Position numbers and translations under genes: made by a program
Notes under the pieces: generated by a model
Told to the model about the DNA's origin: nothing
Database searches by the model: none
The model's input: the letters and a program-made list of their open reading frames with translations, nothing else
Assembly: GCF_004328625.1 (NCBI RefSeq)
Contig: NZ_CP032229.1
Location: 930,001-994,000, forward strand
DNA length: 64,000 nucleotides
From: Streptomyces seoulensis
GTDB taxonomy: Bacteria; Actinomycetota; Actinomycetes; Streptomycetales; Streptomycetaceae
Reading direction: 5' to 3'
Part shown: piece after piece, positions 40,046-47,838 of the stretch
How the letters are laid out: every line of letters starts with the position of its first letter
Numbering within the stretch: the first letter of the stretch is position 1

Positions 40046-40459
40046 ATGAACACCACGGTCAGCTGCGAGCTGCACCTGCGCCTCGTTGTGTCGAGCGAGT
40101 CCTCCCTGCCTGTCCCCGCAGGCCTGCGGTACGACACGGCCGACCCCTACGCCGTGCACGCCACCTTCCACACCGGAGCCGAGGAGACCGTCGAGTGGGT
40201 GTTCGCCCGCGACCTCCTCGCCGAGGGGCTGCACCGCCCCACCGGCACCGGCGACGTCCGCGTCTGGCCATCGCGCAGTCATGGTCAGGGCGTCGTCTGC
40301 ATCGCCCTCAGCTCTCCGGAGGGCGAAGCACTGCTGGAGGCCCCCGCACGGGCCCTGGAGTCCTTCCTGAAGCGAACCGACGCCGCCGTGCCGCCCGGCA
40401 CGGAACACCGGCACTTCGATCTCGACCAGGAGCTGTCGCACATCCTGGCGGAGAACTAG
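40046..40459 (+). CDS. ssgB: Sporulation and cell-division protein SsgB
   Basis: SsgB marks future septum sites in aerial hyphae and recruits FtsZ, working with SsgA. The 137 residues match what I remember of S. coelicolor SsgB almost throughout: MNTTVSCELHLRLVVSSESS, VWPSRSHGQGVVCIALSSPE, and HFDLDQELSHILAEN at the end. The ATG at 40046 is the family start. It stands alone between a divergent membrane-protein gene and a CGNR regulator. It is the strongest single marker for Streptomyces or a close relative. Confidence 0.97.
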   Translation: MNTTVSCELHLRLVVSSESSLPVPAGLRYDTADPYAVHATFHTGAEETVEWVFARDLLAEGLHRPTGTGDVRVWPSRSHGQGVVCIALSSPEGEALLEAPARALESFLKRTDAAVPPGTEHRHFDLDQELSHILAEN

Positions 40460-40656
40460 GCCACGACACCCCACCGAGCCGCCCGGCGCCGTCCACTCGG
40501 GGAGACGGCGCGGGCCGAGACAACCGCATAGGGCACCCAGCGGCGTCGTCACCGTGAGCGTTCACGGAGGCGGCGCCGCTGTGCGCGTGTGCGGTTGTCG
40601 CTACCATCTGCCCCCATCGGCGGGCGCCTGCCCACCCTCAGGCCAGGGAGCGAAAC

Positions 40657-41217
40657 GTGCTGATCACCCACGACACCCGGTGCGCGCTCGACACCGTGGT
40701 GGATCTGGTGAACACCGCGCCGGAGGACGACACGGCGGCGGACGGACTGCCGGACGTGGCGGCGCTGGCGGAGTTCACCCGCGGCCACGCCGTCAGCGAC
40801 ATCGGCACGCTGACCGAGCCGGACCTGGGGGCGGTGCGGGAGATCCGCAGCCGGTTCGCGGGGATCTTCGCCGCGCCGGACGCCCGCACGGCGGCCGGGA
40901 TGATCAACGATCTGGTCGCGGCCGCGGGCACCACCCCGCGTCTGACGGACCACGACGGCTACGACTGGCATGTGCACTACTTCGCCCCCGGCGCCTCGCT
41001 GGCGGACCATCTCGCGGCCGACTGCGGGATGGCGCTGGCCTTCTTCGTGGTGGCCGGCGAGGAGGAGCGGCTGAGGCGCTGCGAGGCACCGGACTGCCGC
41101 CGCGCCTTCGTGGACCTGTCCCGCAATCGTTCGCGCCGCTACTGCGACAGCCGGACCTGCGGGAACCGGCTGCATGTGGCGGCCTACCGGGCGCGCCGCA
41201 AGGAGGCGGCCGGCTGA
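40657..41217 (+). CDS. CGNR zinc-finger/ABATE-domain putative regulator
   Basis: A 186-residue protein with an N-terminal ABATE domain (DTVVDLVNTAPE and a helical middle) and a C-terminal CGNR zinc finger: CEAPDC, then CDSRTCGNRLHVAAYRARR with four Cys ligands. Family members are presumed stress-related transcription factors; the target here is unknown. The GTG at 40657 follows AGGGAG at 6-nt spacing. It is followed by small opposing genes. Confidence 0.9.
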   Translation: MLITHDTRCALDTVVDLVNTAPEDDTAADGLPDVAALAEFTRGHAVSDIGTLTEPDLGAVREIRSRFAGIFAAPDARTAAGMINDLVAAAGTTPRLTDHDGYDWHVHYFAPGASLADHLAADCGMALAFFVVAGEEERLRRCEAPDCRRAFVDLSRNRSRRYCDSRTCGNRLHVAAYRARRKEAAG

Positions 41218-41308
41218 GCCGGGCCGGTACGGGGTGCGCCGAGGTGACGCGTCGGGTGCGGTTTCGACGCCGGCCCCGGCGGGTGACGCCGGGACGGGCG
41301 CGTACGGC

Positions 41309-41461
41309 TCACAGCAACAGCAGATCGTGCAGCGCAGCCATGAGGATCAGACACCCGATCACCGCCAGGAAGATCATCAGCGGTGGCTGGGAAAGGGCGA
41401 AGAGGCACCCGCGCGGCTCGTCCTTCTGCGGCGCGGCCTCGCTCTGTGTCGTGTCGACCAT
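41309..41461 (-). CDS. Small membrane protein (50 aa)
   Basis: A 51-codon frame on the minus strand. A charged N-terminus (VDTTQSEAAPQKDEPRG) is followed by one strong membrane helix (LMIFLAVIGCLILMAAL) and a Leu-rich end (HDLLLL). An in-frame TGA 14 codons upstream leaves this ATG as the only ATG start. The ribosome site is poor (GAG directly before the ATG), so it may be translated weakly or leaderless. I recall similar small proteins in streptomycetes but cannot confirm. It lies between the CGNR gene and a membrane protein gene. Confidence 0.55.
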   Translation of the reverse strand: MVDTTQSEAAPQKDEPRGCLFALSQPPLMIFLAVIGCLILMAALHDLLLL

Positions 41462-41651
41462 CTCGCGGTGATGATGGCCCAGGTCAGGCCCTGTACGCGA
41501 TCAACACACTCGTAAAGTGCGGGACTGCGCCGAATTCGCACCGTAGCTTTCACGTCGCTCCGCGTGGTGAACGGTTTCGCGCACGGGGTGACGGTATGTG
41601 GCGACAGGTCCGTCATGTACAGGTCATCGGTGCCTGGCATATGCCAGTGGC

Positions 41652-42107
41652 TCATATGCCGTGCTTCTTGAGGATGGCCTCGATGTCGCTGAAGTCGTCC
41701 GAGGAGGCCCTGGAGGGCACGGCGGGAGCGGAGGGCGCGGCGGGGGCCCCGCTTCGCCGGTCCGGTTTCCGGCCGAGGGCGGGCGCCGAGGCGGACGGGC
41801 TCACCGGGACGGCCGAACCGTCACCTGTGGCCGCCCGCGCGGTCCGGGCCCCCCGGCGGTGCTCGACGGCGCGGACGAGCGCGAAGAGCGCCCAGGACGC
41901 GCCGAGCACCCCGAAGCCGGCCCAGGCCAGCGGGCTGAAGGCGGTACTGGCCAGCCAGCCGACGGCACCCGTCATCACCAGGCCGACCGGGATCAGGGAG
42001 TAGGCGGTGATGCGCAGGGCGGTCAGGAAACGCTTGCGGTAGGCGGTGACCGCGGCGATGCCCAGGCCCGCCGCGGACACGGCGGAGCAGACGGTCTCGG
42101 CGAGCAT
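41652..42107 (-). CDS. Membrane protein of unknown function (151 aa)
   Basis: Two or three membrane segments (TVCSAVSAAGLGIAAVTAY, ITAYSLIPVGLVMTGAVGWL, LAWAGFGVLGASWALFALV) are followed by a ~75-residue Pro/Ala/Ser-rich cytosolic tail ending in a charged helix (DDFSDIEAILKKHGI). The conserved-looking C-terminal helix may bind a partner. The ATG at 42107 is set by AGGAGG at five bases. The long frame continuing upstream is antisense-like sequence and was not used. No family was recognised with certainty. Confidence 0.8.
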   Translation of the reverse strand: MLAETVCSAVSAAGLGIAAVTAYRKRFLTALRITAYSLIPVGLVMTGAVGWLASTAFSPLAWAGFGVLGASWALFALVRAVEHRRGARTARAATGDGSAVPVSPSASAPALGRKPDRRSGAPAAPSAPAVPSRASSDDFSDIEAILKKHGI

Positions 42108-42347
42108 CCGGTCCTCCTGGCGGGGTAGGTCGGTCCCCCGGTCCGGTGCTCCGGACCGGGCGGCGAGGGCACCGGCGGTGCGCTTCGTCCCTTCCATCCT
42201 GCACCGTCCGCCCCCGGCGGGGCCATGGTCCGGTCCGGAGATCAGGGACTTCTCAGGGATGCCCCCGGCCTTCCTCGGGGTCCCCACCAGGCAGGGTGCC
42301 GTCGCCGGGATTGGGCCGGGCCGGACCCGCCTGGAAGACTGGGCCGC

Positions 42348-42872
42348 ATGAGCGACACCTCCCCCGCGCACCCCGAGCCGGTCGTGCTCGACATCTGGTG
42401 CGAACTCCAGTGCCCCGACTGCCGCAGCGCCCTGGACGACGTACGCGCCCTGCGTGCCCGTTACGGCGACCGGCTGGAGATCCGGCTGCGGCACTTCCCG
42501 CTGGAGAAGCACAAGCACTCCTTCGCCGCCGCCCAGGCCGCCGAGGAGGCGGTGGACCAGGGGCAGGGCTGGCCGTACATCGAGGCGGTGCTGGCGCGGA
42601 CCGAGGAGCTGGACCGGCGCGGCGAGGCCGTGCTGGTGGACACCGCCCGTGAACTCGGGCTGGACGCCGAGGAGTTCGAGGTCGCCCTGATCGACGGGCG
42701 GCACATCCTGATCGTGGACGCCGACCAGGCCGAGGGCAAGGCGATCGGCGTCACCGGCACCCCGACCTATGTCATCGGCGGCGAGCGCCTGGACGGCGGC
42801 AAGAGCCAGGAGGGTCTGCGCGAGCGGATCGAGGAGATCGCCGACCGGCTGCTGGCCGGCGCGGGGGCCTGA
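42348..42872 (+). CDS. DsbA family thioredoxin-fold protein
   Basis: A 174-residue cytoplasmic thioredoxin-like protein of the DsbA/FrnE group. The redox motif is CPDC in WCELQCPDCRSALDD. The helical insert and the cis-Pro loop TGTPTYVIGGERL near the C-terminus are typical. There is no signal peptide, so it probably acts on cytosolic thiols or works as an isomerase. The ATG at 42348 (MSDTSPAH) is the best start; the upstream frame is low quality. It converges on a GNAT gene 4 nt away. Confidence 0.88.
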   Translation: MSDTSPAHPEPVVLDIWCELQCPDCRSALDDVRALRARYGDRLEIRLRHFPLEKHKHSFAAAQAAEEAVDQGQGWPYIEAVLARTEELDRRGEAVLVDTARELGLDAEEFEVALIDGRHILIVDADQAEGKAIGVTGTPTYVIGGERLDGGKSQEGLRERIEEIADRLLAGAGA

Positions 42873-42876
42873 GCCG

Positions 42877-43701
42877 CTACAGCAGCGCCTTGGTCAGCGT
42901 GCGGTAGGTCGTCCCGTAGCCGAGCGACTCGTACAGCCGCTCGGCCGGGGTGTTGCCCGCGAAGACGTTGAGGCCGAGGGCGCGGCCTCCCTCGGTGATC
43001 GTGCGGGCCTCCGCGAGGAGCATCAGGGCGCGGCCGTGCCCCTGGCCGCGCCGGGCCTCGTCGGTCTGGATGTCGTAGATCCAGCGTTCGTCCTCGCGGT
43101 GGCCCAGCCAGACGTGGCCGACCGGAGTCCCCTCGTGCTCCAGGACGCCGAACCAGACCCCCTCGGTGGCGAGGCCGTCCGGGAGGATGGTGACGTGGTC
43201 GCGCCGGGCCTTGGCGTGGGCGTCGGCCTCGGGGACGCCGCGCTCGATCCACTCCTGCGCGTACCGCACGCGTTCCGCCTCCTGCCAGGCAGTGAACTCC
43301 GCGCCGGTCATCGGGCGGGCGGTGCTGCCGGCCGGGAGCGGTGGAGGCTCCTCCCCTAGCAGTTTGCGCATGCCCCGGTTGCGGAGGACGTAGCCGAGGG
43401 CGTCGGCCAGGCGGGACGCGGCCTCGTTCGCCGCCGGGACGCTCAGCTCGACCTGGCGGCAGCCCCAGCTCCGCGCGACCTCCTCGGCGGCGAGCATCGC
43501 CACCGTGGCCCGGCCGCGCCGCCGGTCGGGTTCGTCGATGCGCAGCTCGGTGACGCGGGCCACCGAGGGGCCGAGGAACGGCGAGGTGTCGAGGTGGATC
43601 TCACCGGCCGGGCGGCTGTTCACACACACCTGGAAGCGGCGCGAACGGGTGCCGTCCGTGTGCTGCTGAAGCGGCTCGGTCGGCCGCAGTGTCGTCGTCA
43701 T
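42877..43701 (-). CDS. Tandem-domain GNAT N-acetyltransferase
   Basis: A 274-residue protein with two GNAT-like halves. The N-terminal half carries VTELRIDEPDRRRGRATVAM with an RRGRA acetyl-CoA loop and VELSVPAANEAASRLADALGY. The C-terminal half carries WIYDIQTDEARRGQGHGRAL (RRGQGHG loop) and LNVFAGNTPAERLYESLGYG. The two halves suggest a pseudo-dimer; the substrate is unknown. The ATG at 43701 follows a GTG that could add one residue. Confidence 0.88.
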   Translation of the reverse strand: MTTTLRPTEPLQQHTDGTRSRRFQVCVNSRPAGEIHLDTSPFLGPSVARVTELRIDEPDRRRGRATVAMLAAEEVARSWGCRQVELSVPAANEAASRLADALGYVLRNRGMRKLLGEEPPPLPAGSTARPMTGAEFTAWQEAERVRYAQEWIERGVPEADAHAKARRDHVTILPDGLATEGVWFGVLEHEGTPVGHVWLGHREDERWIYDIQTDEARRGQGHGRALMLLAEARTITEGGRALGLNVFAGNTPAERLYESLGYGTTYRTLTKALL

Positions 43702-43756
43702 CACGGGAGTTGTACCCGCTCGGCGGCGCCGGGGCAGCTCAATTACCCGCTGGCTG

Positions 43757-44578
43757 TCACGGGTTCAGGTCGGCGCGCGAGCGCTCCTCGAAGATCCGCA
43801 TCGCCTTGGCGGTCACCGGGCCCGGCGCGCCCGGCAGTTCACGGCCGTCGACCCGGTGCACGCCCTGGACGTCGCGCAGCGAGGAGGTCAGGAAGATCTC
43901 GTCGGCGTGCTCCAGCACGTCCAGCGGGAGGTCGGTCTCCTTGGCGCCGGTCCACTCGACGGTCAGCGCGCGGGTGATGCCGGCCAGGCAGCCGGAGGGG
44001 ACCGGCGGGGTGTGGATCTCGCCGTCGAGGACGACGAACACGTTGGAGCCGGTGCCCTCGCAGAGCTGCCCGACGGAGTTGGCGAACAGCGCCTCGGACG
44101 CGCCCTGTTCGTGCGCGCGGGCCAGCGCGACCACGTTCTCGGCGTACGACGTCGTCTTCAGGCCGGTGAGGGCGCCGCGTTCGTTGCGGATCCAGGGGAC
44201 GGTGACGACCGCCGTGGAGTCGGGGCGGCGGGTGGTCTCGCTCACCGCGACGACCAGGGTGGTGCCGTGCTCGCCGCGTTCGGAGCCGAGGGGGGCCTGG
44301 CCGCCGGTGTAGGTGACCCGGAGCCGCCCGAGCGCCATGGGGTTGGCCTCCAGCACGGCCGCGCAGGCGCGGGCGACCTCGTCGTGGTCGGGGTCGGGCA
44401 GGCCGAGGCCACGGGCGGAGCGGGTCAGCCGGTCGAGGTGCCGGGTGAGCGCGAACGGCTTGCCGTCGGCCGCCTTCAGCGTCTCGAAGACGCCGTCGCC
44501 CACGGTCAGCCCGTGGTCGAAGACGGAGACGCTCGCGGTGGTGGCGTCCCGCAGGGCGCCGTCCAGCCAGATGCTCAT
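43757..44578 (-). CDS. pabC: Aminodeoxychorismate lyase (class IV PLP enzyme)
   Basis: Releases 4-aminobenzoate from aminodeoxychorismate for folate synthesis. The 273-residue fold-type IV enzyme opens with MSIWLDGALRDATTASVSVF and DHGLTVGDGVFETLKA. The catalytic Lys lies in LTGLKTTSYAENVVALA. Further blocks are GSNVFVVLDGEIHTPPV and EIFLTSSLRDVQGVHRV. A branched-chain or D-amino acid transaminase is the alternative, but the ATGA overlap with the upstream pabB-like gene favours pabC. Confidence 0.88.
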   Translation of the reverse strand: MSIWLDGALRDATTASVSVFDHGLTVGDGVFETLKAADGKPFALTRHLDRLTRSARGLGLPDPDHDEVARACAAVLEANPMALGRLRVTYTGGQAPLGSERGEHGTTLVVAVSETTRRPDSTAVVTVPWIRNERGALTGLKTTSYAENVVALARAHEQGASEALFANSVGQLCEGTGSNVFVVLDGEIHTPPVPSGCLAGITRALTVEWTGAKETDLPLDVLEHADEIFLTSSLRDVQGVHRVDGRELPGAPGPVTAKAMRIFEERSRADLNP

Positions 44579-45675
44579 GTGCGGGCCTTTCCACTTTCCT
44601 GGTACTGGCCCGACGCTACCGCGAGCAGCCGGGCCCTCTTGAGTTCGGTCTCGCGCCACTCCGCGAGCGGGTCGGAGCCCCAGGTGATCCCGGCCCCGGT
44701 ACCGAAGCGGAGGACAGCCGTGCCGTCGGAGGAACGGTCGATCCAGAACGTACGGATGCCCACGGCCAGCTCGGCCGTGCCCCGGTCGGCGTCGACCCAG
44801 CCGATGCCGCCGCAGTAGGGGCCGCGCGGGGCGGTCTCCAGGGCGGCGATGATGTCGAGGGCGCTCGGTTTGGGGGCGCCGGTGACCGAGCCGGGCGGGA
44901 AGGTGGCCGCGAGCAGCTCGGGCCAGCCGGTCCCCTCGTCCAGTTCGCCGCGCACGGTGGAGACGAGGTGGACGAGTCCGGGGTGCTTCTCGGTGGCGCA
45001 CAGGTCGGGGACGGTGACGCTGCCGGTGGCGCAGACGCGGCCGAGGTCGTTGCGGACCAGGTCCACGATCATCACGTTCTCGGCGTAATCCTTCTCCAGC
45101 AGGTCGGCCTCGGTGCGCCCGGTCCCCTTGATGGGCCCGGACTCGATGGTGCGGCCGGTCCGGCGCAGGTACAGCTCGGGCGAGGCGGTGGCGATCTCCA
45201 CCCCGTGCTGCGGCAGCCGTACGGTGCCCGCGTAGGGGGCGGGGTTGCCGCGGGCCAGCAGGGCGGTGAGGGCGTCGACGTCGGCTTCGGGGCCGACCGG
45301 GGCGCTCAGCACCCGGCAGAGGTTGGCCTGGTAGACGTCGCCGGCCGCGATGTGTTCCCGGATGCGCCGGACGGCGTCCATGTAGGCGGCGCGGTCCAGT
45401 GAGGTGGTCCAGTCCTCGGGGGCCGGTCCCCGCCAGGCGCCCGGGACGGGGGCGGGGACCGGCGCGTGCCGTACGTCGGCGAAGCGTGCGCAGGTCAGCG
45501 CGCCCTCGAAGTCGGCGACGACGGCCCAGAAGCCGGTGGAGTCCAGGGCGGCGGGGTCGCTGGTGACGTCGAGGAGGCCGGTGGCGAGACGGTCGCCGAA
45601 GCGGGCCAGGGGAGTCCGGGAGGAGGCGGCGGCCGGGAGGTGGAACACGTGGCCGAGTCTAGGCCGGGTGTACAC
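44575..45675 (-). CDS. pabB: Aminodeoxychorismate synthase component I-like (chorismate-binding enzyme)
   Basis: A chorismate-binding protein of about 366 residues. It shows YMDAVRRIREHIAAGDVYQA, the GPIKGTGRTEADLLEKDYAE motif, MIVDLVRNDLGRVCATGSV, and FPPGSVTGAPKPSALDIIAA, all typical of PabB-type enzymes. The N-terminal part is shorter than in anthranilate synthases, as in stand-alone PabB. The start is uncertain: GTG at 45675 is used, with another GTG at 45648 and none having a good ribosome site. Overlap with pabC fits p-aminobenzoate synthesis; no pabA-type amidotransferase is seen nearby. Confidence 0.88.
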   Translation of the reverse strand: MYTRPRLGHVFHLPAAASSRTPLARFGDRLATGLLDVTSDPAALDSTGFWAVVADFEGALTCARFADVRHAPVPAPVPGAWRGPAPEDWTTSLDRAAYMDAVRRIREHIAAGDVYQANLCRVLSAPVGPEADVDALTALLARGNPAPYAGTVRLPQHGVEIATASPELYLRRTGRTIESGPIKGTGRTEADLLEKDYAENVMIVDLVRNDLGRVCATGSVTVPDLCATEKHPGLVHLVSTVRGELDEGTGWPELLAATFPPGSVTGAPKPSALDIIAALETAPRGPYCGGIGWVDADRGTAELAVGIRTFWIDRSSDGTAVLRFGTGAGITWGSDPLAEWRETELKRARLLAVASGQYQESGKART

Positions 45676-45758
45676 AAGCCGGGCCGGACGGGCGGCCCGC
45701 CGGGCCCTCGACCATGGTGTCCGCCGAGTGCAGCGCAGCACGCTGCGCAAACGCGTTT

Positions 45759-45786
45759 TTGTGCTGGCTCAGGAATCCGCTAGAGT
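45759..45786 (+). promoter_or_regulatory. Promoter of the tRNA-Gly-Cys-Val cluster
   Basis: TTGTGC (45759-45764), a 16-bp spacer and TAGAGT (45781-45786) lie 41 nt before tRNA-Gly. This fits the streptomycete principal-sigma pattern with TANNNT -10. The pabB start region is divergent about 85 nt away. Confidence 0.7.
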
Positions 45787-45827
45787 TCAACACGTCGCCG
45801 GGACGCGCAAGCCGACCGAAACGACAA

Positions 45828-45900
45828 GCGGACGTAGCTCAGTTGGTAGAGCGCAACCTTGCCAAGGTTGAGGTCGCGAGTTCGAGCCTCGTCGTCCGCT
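45828..45900 (+). tRNA. tRNA-Gly (anticodon GCC)
   Basis: A 73-nt cloverleaf with acceptor GCGGACG/CGTCCGC, anticodon arm CAACC-TTGCCAA-GGTTG (anticodon GCC) and T arm GCGAG-TTCGAGC-CTCGT, with discriminator T. CCA is not encoded. It is the first gene of a five-tRNA cluster. Confidence 0.97.
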
Positions 45901-45938
45901 CGCAGGAAGTAGGGTGTCTTCCCGATCCCTACACTCCT

Positions 45939-46009
45939 GGTGGAGTGGCCGAGAGGCGAGGCAACGGCCTGCAAAGCCGTCTACACGGGTTCAAATCCCG
46001 TCTCCACCT
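45939..46009 (+). tRNA. tRNA-Cys (anticodon GCA)
   Basis: A 71-nt tRNA with acceptor GGTGGAG/CTCCACC and anticodon arm ACGGC-CTGCAAA-GCCGT (anticodon GCA), T loop TTCAAAT and discriminator T. It lies 38 nt after tRNA-Gly. Confidence 0.97.
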
Positions 46010-46013
46010 CCAA

Positions 46014-46085
46014 GGACGATTAGCTCAGCGGGAGAGCGCTTCCCTGACACGGAAGAGGTCACTGGTTCAATCCCAGTATCGTCCA
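46014..46085 (+). tRNA. tRNA-Val (anticodon GAC), copy 1
   Basis: A 72-nt tRNA with acceptor GGACGAT/ATCGTCC and anticodon arm CTTCC-CTGACAC-GGAAG (anticodon GAC), discriminator A. It begins only 4 nt after tRNA-Cys, so processing must separate them. Confidence 0.97.
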
Positions 46086-46111
46086 CTGGATCTTCTCGAA
46101 GGTCCCATCCC

Positions 46112-46183
46112 GCGCGATTAGCTCAGCGGGAGAGCGCTTCCCTGACACGGAAGAGGTCACTGGTTCAATCCCAGTATCGCGCA
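46112..46183 (+). tRNA. tRNA-Val (anticodon GAC), copy 2 with variant acceptor
   Basis: Same body as copies 1 and 3 but with acceptor GCGCGAT pairing with ATCGCGC. Two paired changes (G2-C71 to C-G and A3-T70 to G-C) keep the stem intact, so the gene is probably functional. Confidence 0.96.
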
Positions 46184-46231
46184 CGCAGTGCCCATGATCC
46201 GCTCCATGGAGCGACACGGTCGTGGTCCCGA

Positions 46232-46303
46232 GGACGATTAGCTCAGCGGGAGAGCGCTTCCCTGACACGGAAGAGGTCACTGGTTCAATCCCAGTATCGT
46301 CCA
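46232..46303 (+). tRNA. tRNA-Val (anticodon GAC), copy 3
   Basis: Identical to copy 1 over the 72 nt, with anticodon GAC. It closes the five-tRNA cluster and is followed at once by a strong terminator. Confidence 0.97.
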
Positions 46304-46312
46304 CACACCGGA

Positions 46313-46347
46313 GAAGCCCCCGGCCGTCTCGTACGGCCGGGGGCTTC
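46313..46347 (+). terminator. 15-bp terminator after the tRNA cluster
   Basis: GAAGCCCCCGGCCGT pairs perfectly with ACGGCCGGGGGCTTC around CTCGT, followed by TTC. It lies 9 nt after the last tRNA-Val and 15 nt from the opposing zinc-ribbon gene's stop, so it may serve both. Confidence 0.85.
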
Positions 46348-46362
46348 TTCGTGCCTCAGCTC

Positions 46363-46656
46363 TCAGCTTGAGAAGAGCATGTGGCCGAAGCTCTTGTGGC
46401 GGTGGTGGCCGCCGTAGTGGCCGCCTCCGTGGTGGCCGCCGTGCTGCGGGGCGCCCCAGGCGGGCGCGGGCGCGGCCGGGTAGCCCTGCGGGGCGGGCGG
46501 CGGCGGGCCGGGCTGGGACCACTGCGACTCCAGGCGGGTCAGCGCCTCCAGCTCGCCGTAGTCGAGGAAGATGCCGCGGCAGCCGTTGCACTGCTCTATC
46601 TGGATGCCGTTGCGGTTGTAGGTGTGCATCGGCGCATGGCACTTCGGACACTGCAT
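46363..46656 (-). CDS. Zinc-ribbon (TFIIB-type) protein with His-rich tail
   Basis: A 97-residue protein. The N-terminal zinc ribbon has two Cys pairs (QCPKCHAPM, then EQCNGCRGIFLDYGELEAL), the zf-TFIIB pattern. The second half is Pro/Ala-rich, then Gly/His-rich (PQHGGHHGGGHYGGHHRHK), which could bind metal. The ATG at 46656 is used; a TTG four codons upstream sits too close to GAGGAG to be likely. Function is unknown. Confidence 0.83.
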   Translation of the reverse strand: MQCPKCHAPMHTYNRNGIQIEQCNGCRGIFLDYGELEALTRLESQWSQPGPPPPAPQGYPAAPAPAWGAPQHGGHHGGGHYGGHHRHKSFGHMLFSS

Positions 46657-46761
46657 GGGTCGGCTCAACTCCTCGCCTAGGGGTCCTGCTTGGTGTTTCC
46701 CCAGGACAGACTCCGTCCTGCCCCGGCCGGTTGCAGCCTATTTGAGGAAAACCCGGGTGAA

Positions 46762-47679
46762 CTAGGCGGGGGTGCCGGTCATTCGGGCGCAGGCTTCCAC
46801 GACGGCCCGTTCCACCTCGTCCAGGGGGCGCCCGGTGGTGAGTGCCTTGGTGAGGGCGAGGGCGGCGGTCTGGACGGTGAGCGCGCGGGCCGGGATGTCC
46901 AGTGCGGGCCAGGGGTCGGCCCCCTGGGGAACGGCCGGGCCGCCGGCCGCCTGGTAGGCGGTCAGGAAGCGGAGCCATTCGTCGGGCGGGAGGAGGCCGC
47001 AGGCGTACCAGGCGGCGGGGCGGGCGAGGTCCCAGGCGGGGTCGCCGAGTCCGAGGTCGTCGACGTCGATGAGGTGCCAGGGTCCGTCGGGCGCGGGGTG
47101 GCGGACGAGCTGGCCGAGGTGCAGGTCGCCGTGGCAGAGGAACGGGGTGCCGGGGGCCGGGGCTTCGGCGCGGGCCCAGGGCGGGAGGGCGGCCCAGGCG
47201 GCCAGGACGGGCGGGGCCTCGGTGGAGGGGTGGTCGCACAGGGCGCGGTGGAGGCGGGATATCGCCAGGGCCGCCTTCGCGGGGCCGCGCATCGGGGGTA
47301 GTCCAGTGGGTGGAGGGGTGCGGTGGAGGCGGGCGAGGAGGGTGGCCGTGGCTTCCCAGGGGGCGGCGTCGGGGTCGTCCCGGTCGACGGGGGCGCCGTA
47401 GGGCCAGTGGGTGACGAGGCGGCCGTCCAGGCGGGCCGGGGCCGGGGTGAGCGGGGGCAGCAGGACGCCGGGGAGCCGGGCGGCGACGGCCAGGCGGCGG
47501 GCCAGCTCACGCGGGTCGGTGTCGGGGGCATGGGCCTTGGCGACGGTCGCGCCGTGCCGGACGACCGTGGCGTCCGGGCGGTCGGCGAGCGCACCCCGGA
47601 CGCAGGCGCACGGCCCGGCGCCGGGATGTACGGCCGCCTGGAGCCGGGCCGTCAGGGCCGGGACTGTTTCCGCTGACAC
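46762..47679 (-). CDS. Aminoglycoside phosphotransferase (APH) family protein
   Basis: A 305-residue kinase-fold protein. The catalytic loop is FLCHGDLHLGQLVRH (HGDxHxxQ), and the metal-binding motif is LIDVDDLGLGDPAWDLA. The N-lobe is short and Ala-rich (VVRHGATVAKAHAPDTDPRE). The true substrate could be an antibiotic, a choline-like alcohol or a sugar; nothing in the context decides. The GTG at 47679 lacks a Shine-Dalgarno, but TACGCT stands 8-13 nt upstream with TTGCGT before it at 15-bp spacing, so a leaderless start is possible. Confidence 0.82.
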   Translation of the reverse strand: MSAETVPALTARLQAAVHPGAGPCACVRGALADRPDATVVRHGATVAKAHAPDTDPRELARRLAVAARLPGVLLPPLTPAPARLDGRLVTHWPYGAPVDRDDPDAAPWEATATLLARLHRTPPPTGLPPMRGPAKAALAISRLHRALCDHPSTEAPPVLAAWAALPPWARAEAPAPGTPFLCHGDLHLGQLVRHPAPDGPWHLIDVDDLGLGDPAWDLARPAAWYACGLLPPDEWLRFLTAYQAAGGPAVPQGADPWPALDIPARALTVQTAALALTKALTTGRPLDEVERAVVEACARMTGTPA

Positions 47680-47707
47680 GGGGGTGAGCGTACGGGAACC
47701 GGCGGAA

Positions 47708-47749
47708 ACGCAATGCCGGCGCAGCTCCCCAGCTGCGCCGGCATTGCGT
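47708..47749. repeat. Perfect 19-bp inverted repeat
   Basis: Bases 47708-47726 pair perfectly with 47731-47749 around a CCCC loop. The element lies 29 nt before the APH gene start and 90 nt after the stop of the small gene upstream, both on the minus strand. It could terminate the small gene's transcript or act as an operator for the APH gene. There is no U-tract. Confidence 0.85.
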
Positions 47750-47838
47750 GCCGTCCGTCGCACCCCCGTCCCCACGGGGTTTCCTGGATGTCAGGGAGAG
47801 ATCCCGCCCGGACCGCTCTTCCGGGCCTGCACCGCTTC

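Noticed and set aside
46762..47679. APH-family gene as an antibiotic-resistance determinant
   Set aside because: The HGDLH and D-W-D motifs only show the fold. No resistance or biosynthetic genes are near, and many such kinases have other substrates.
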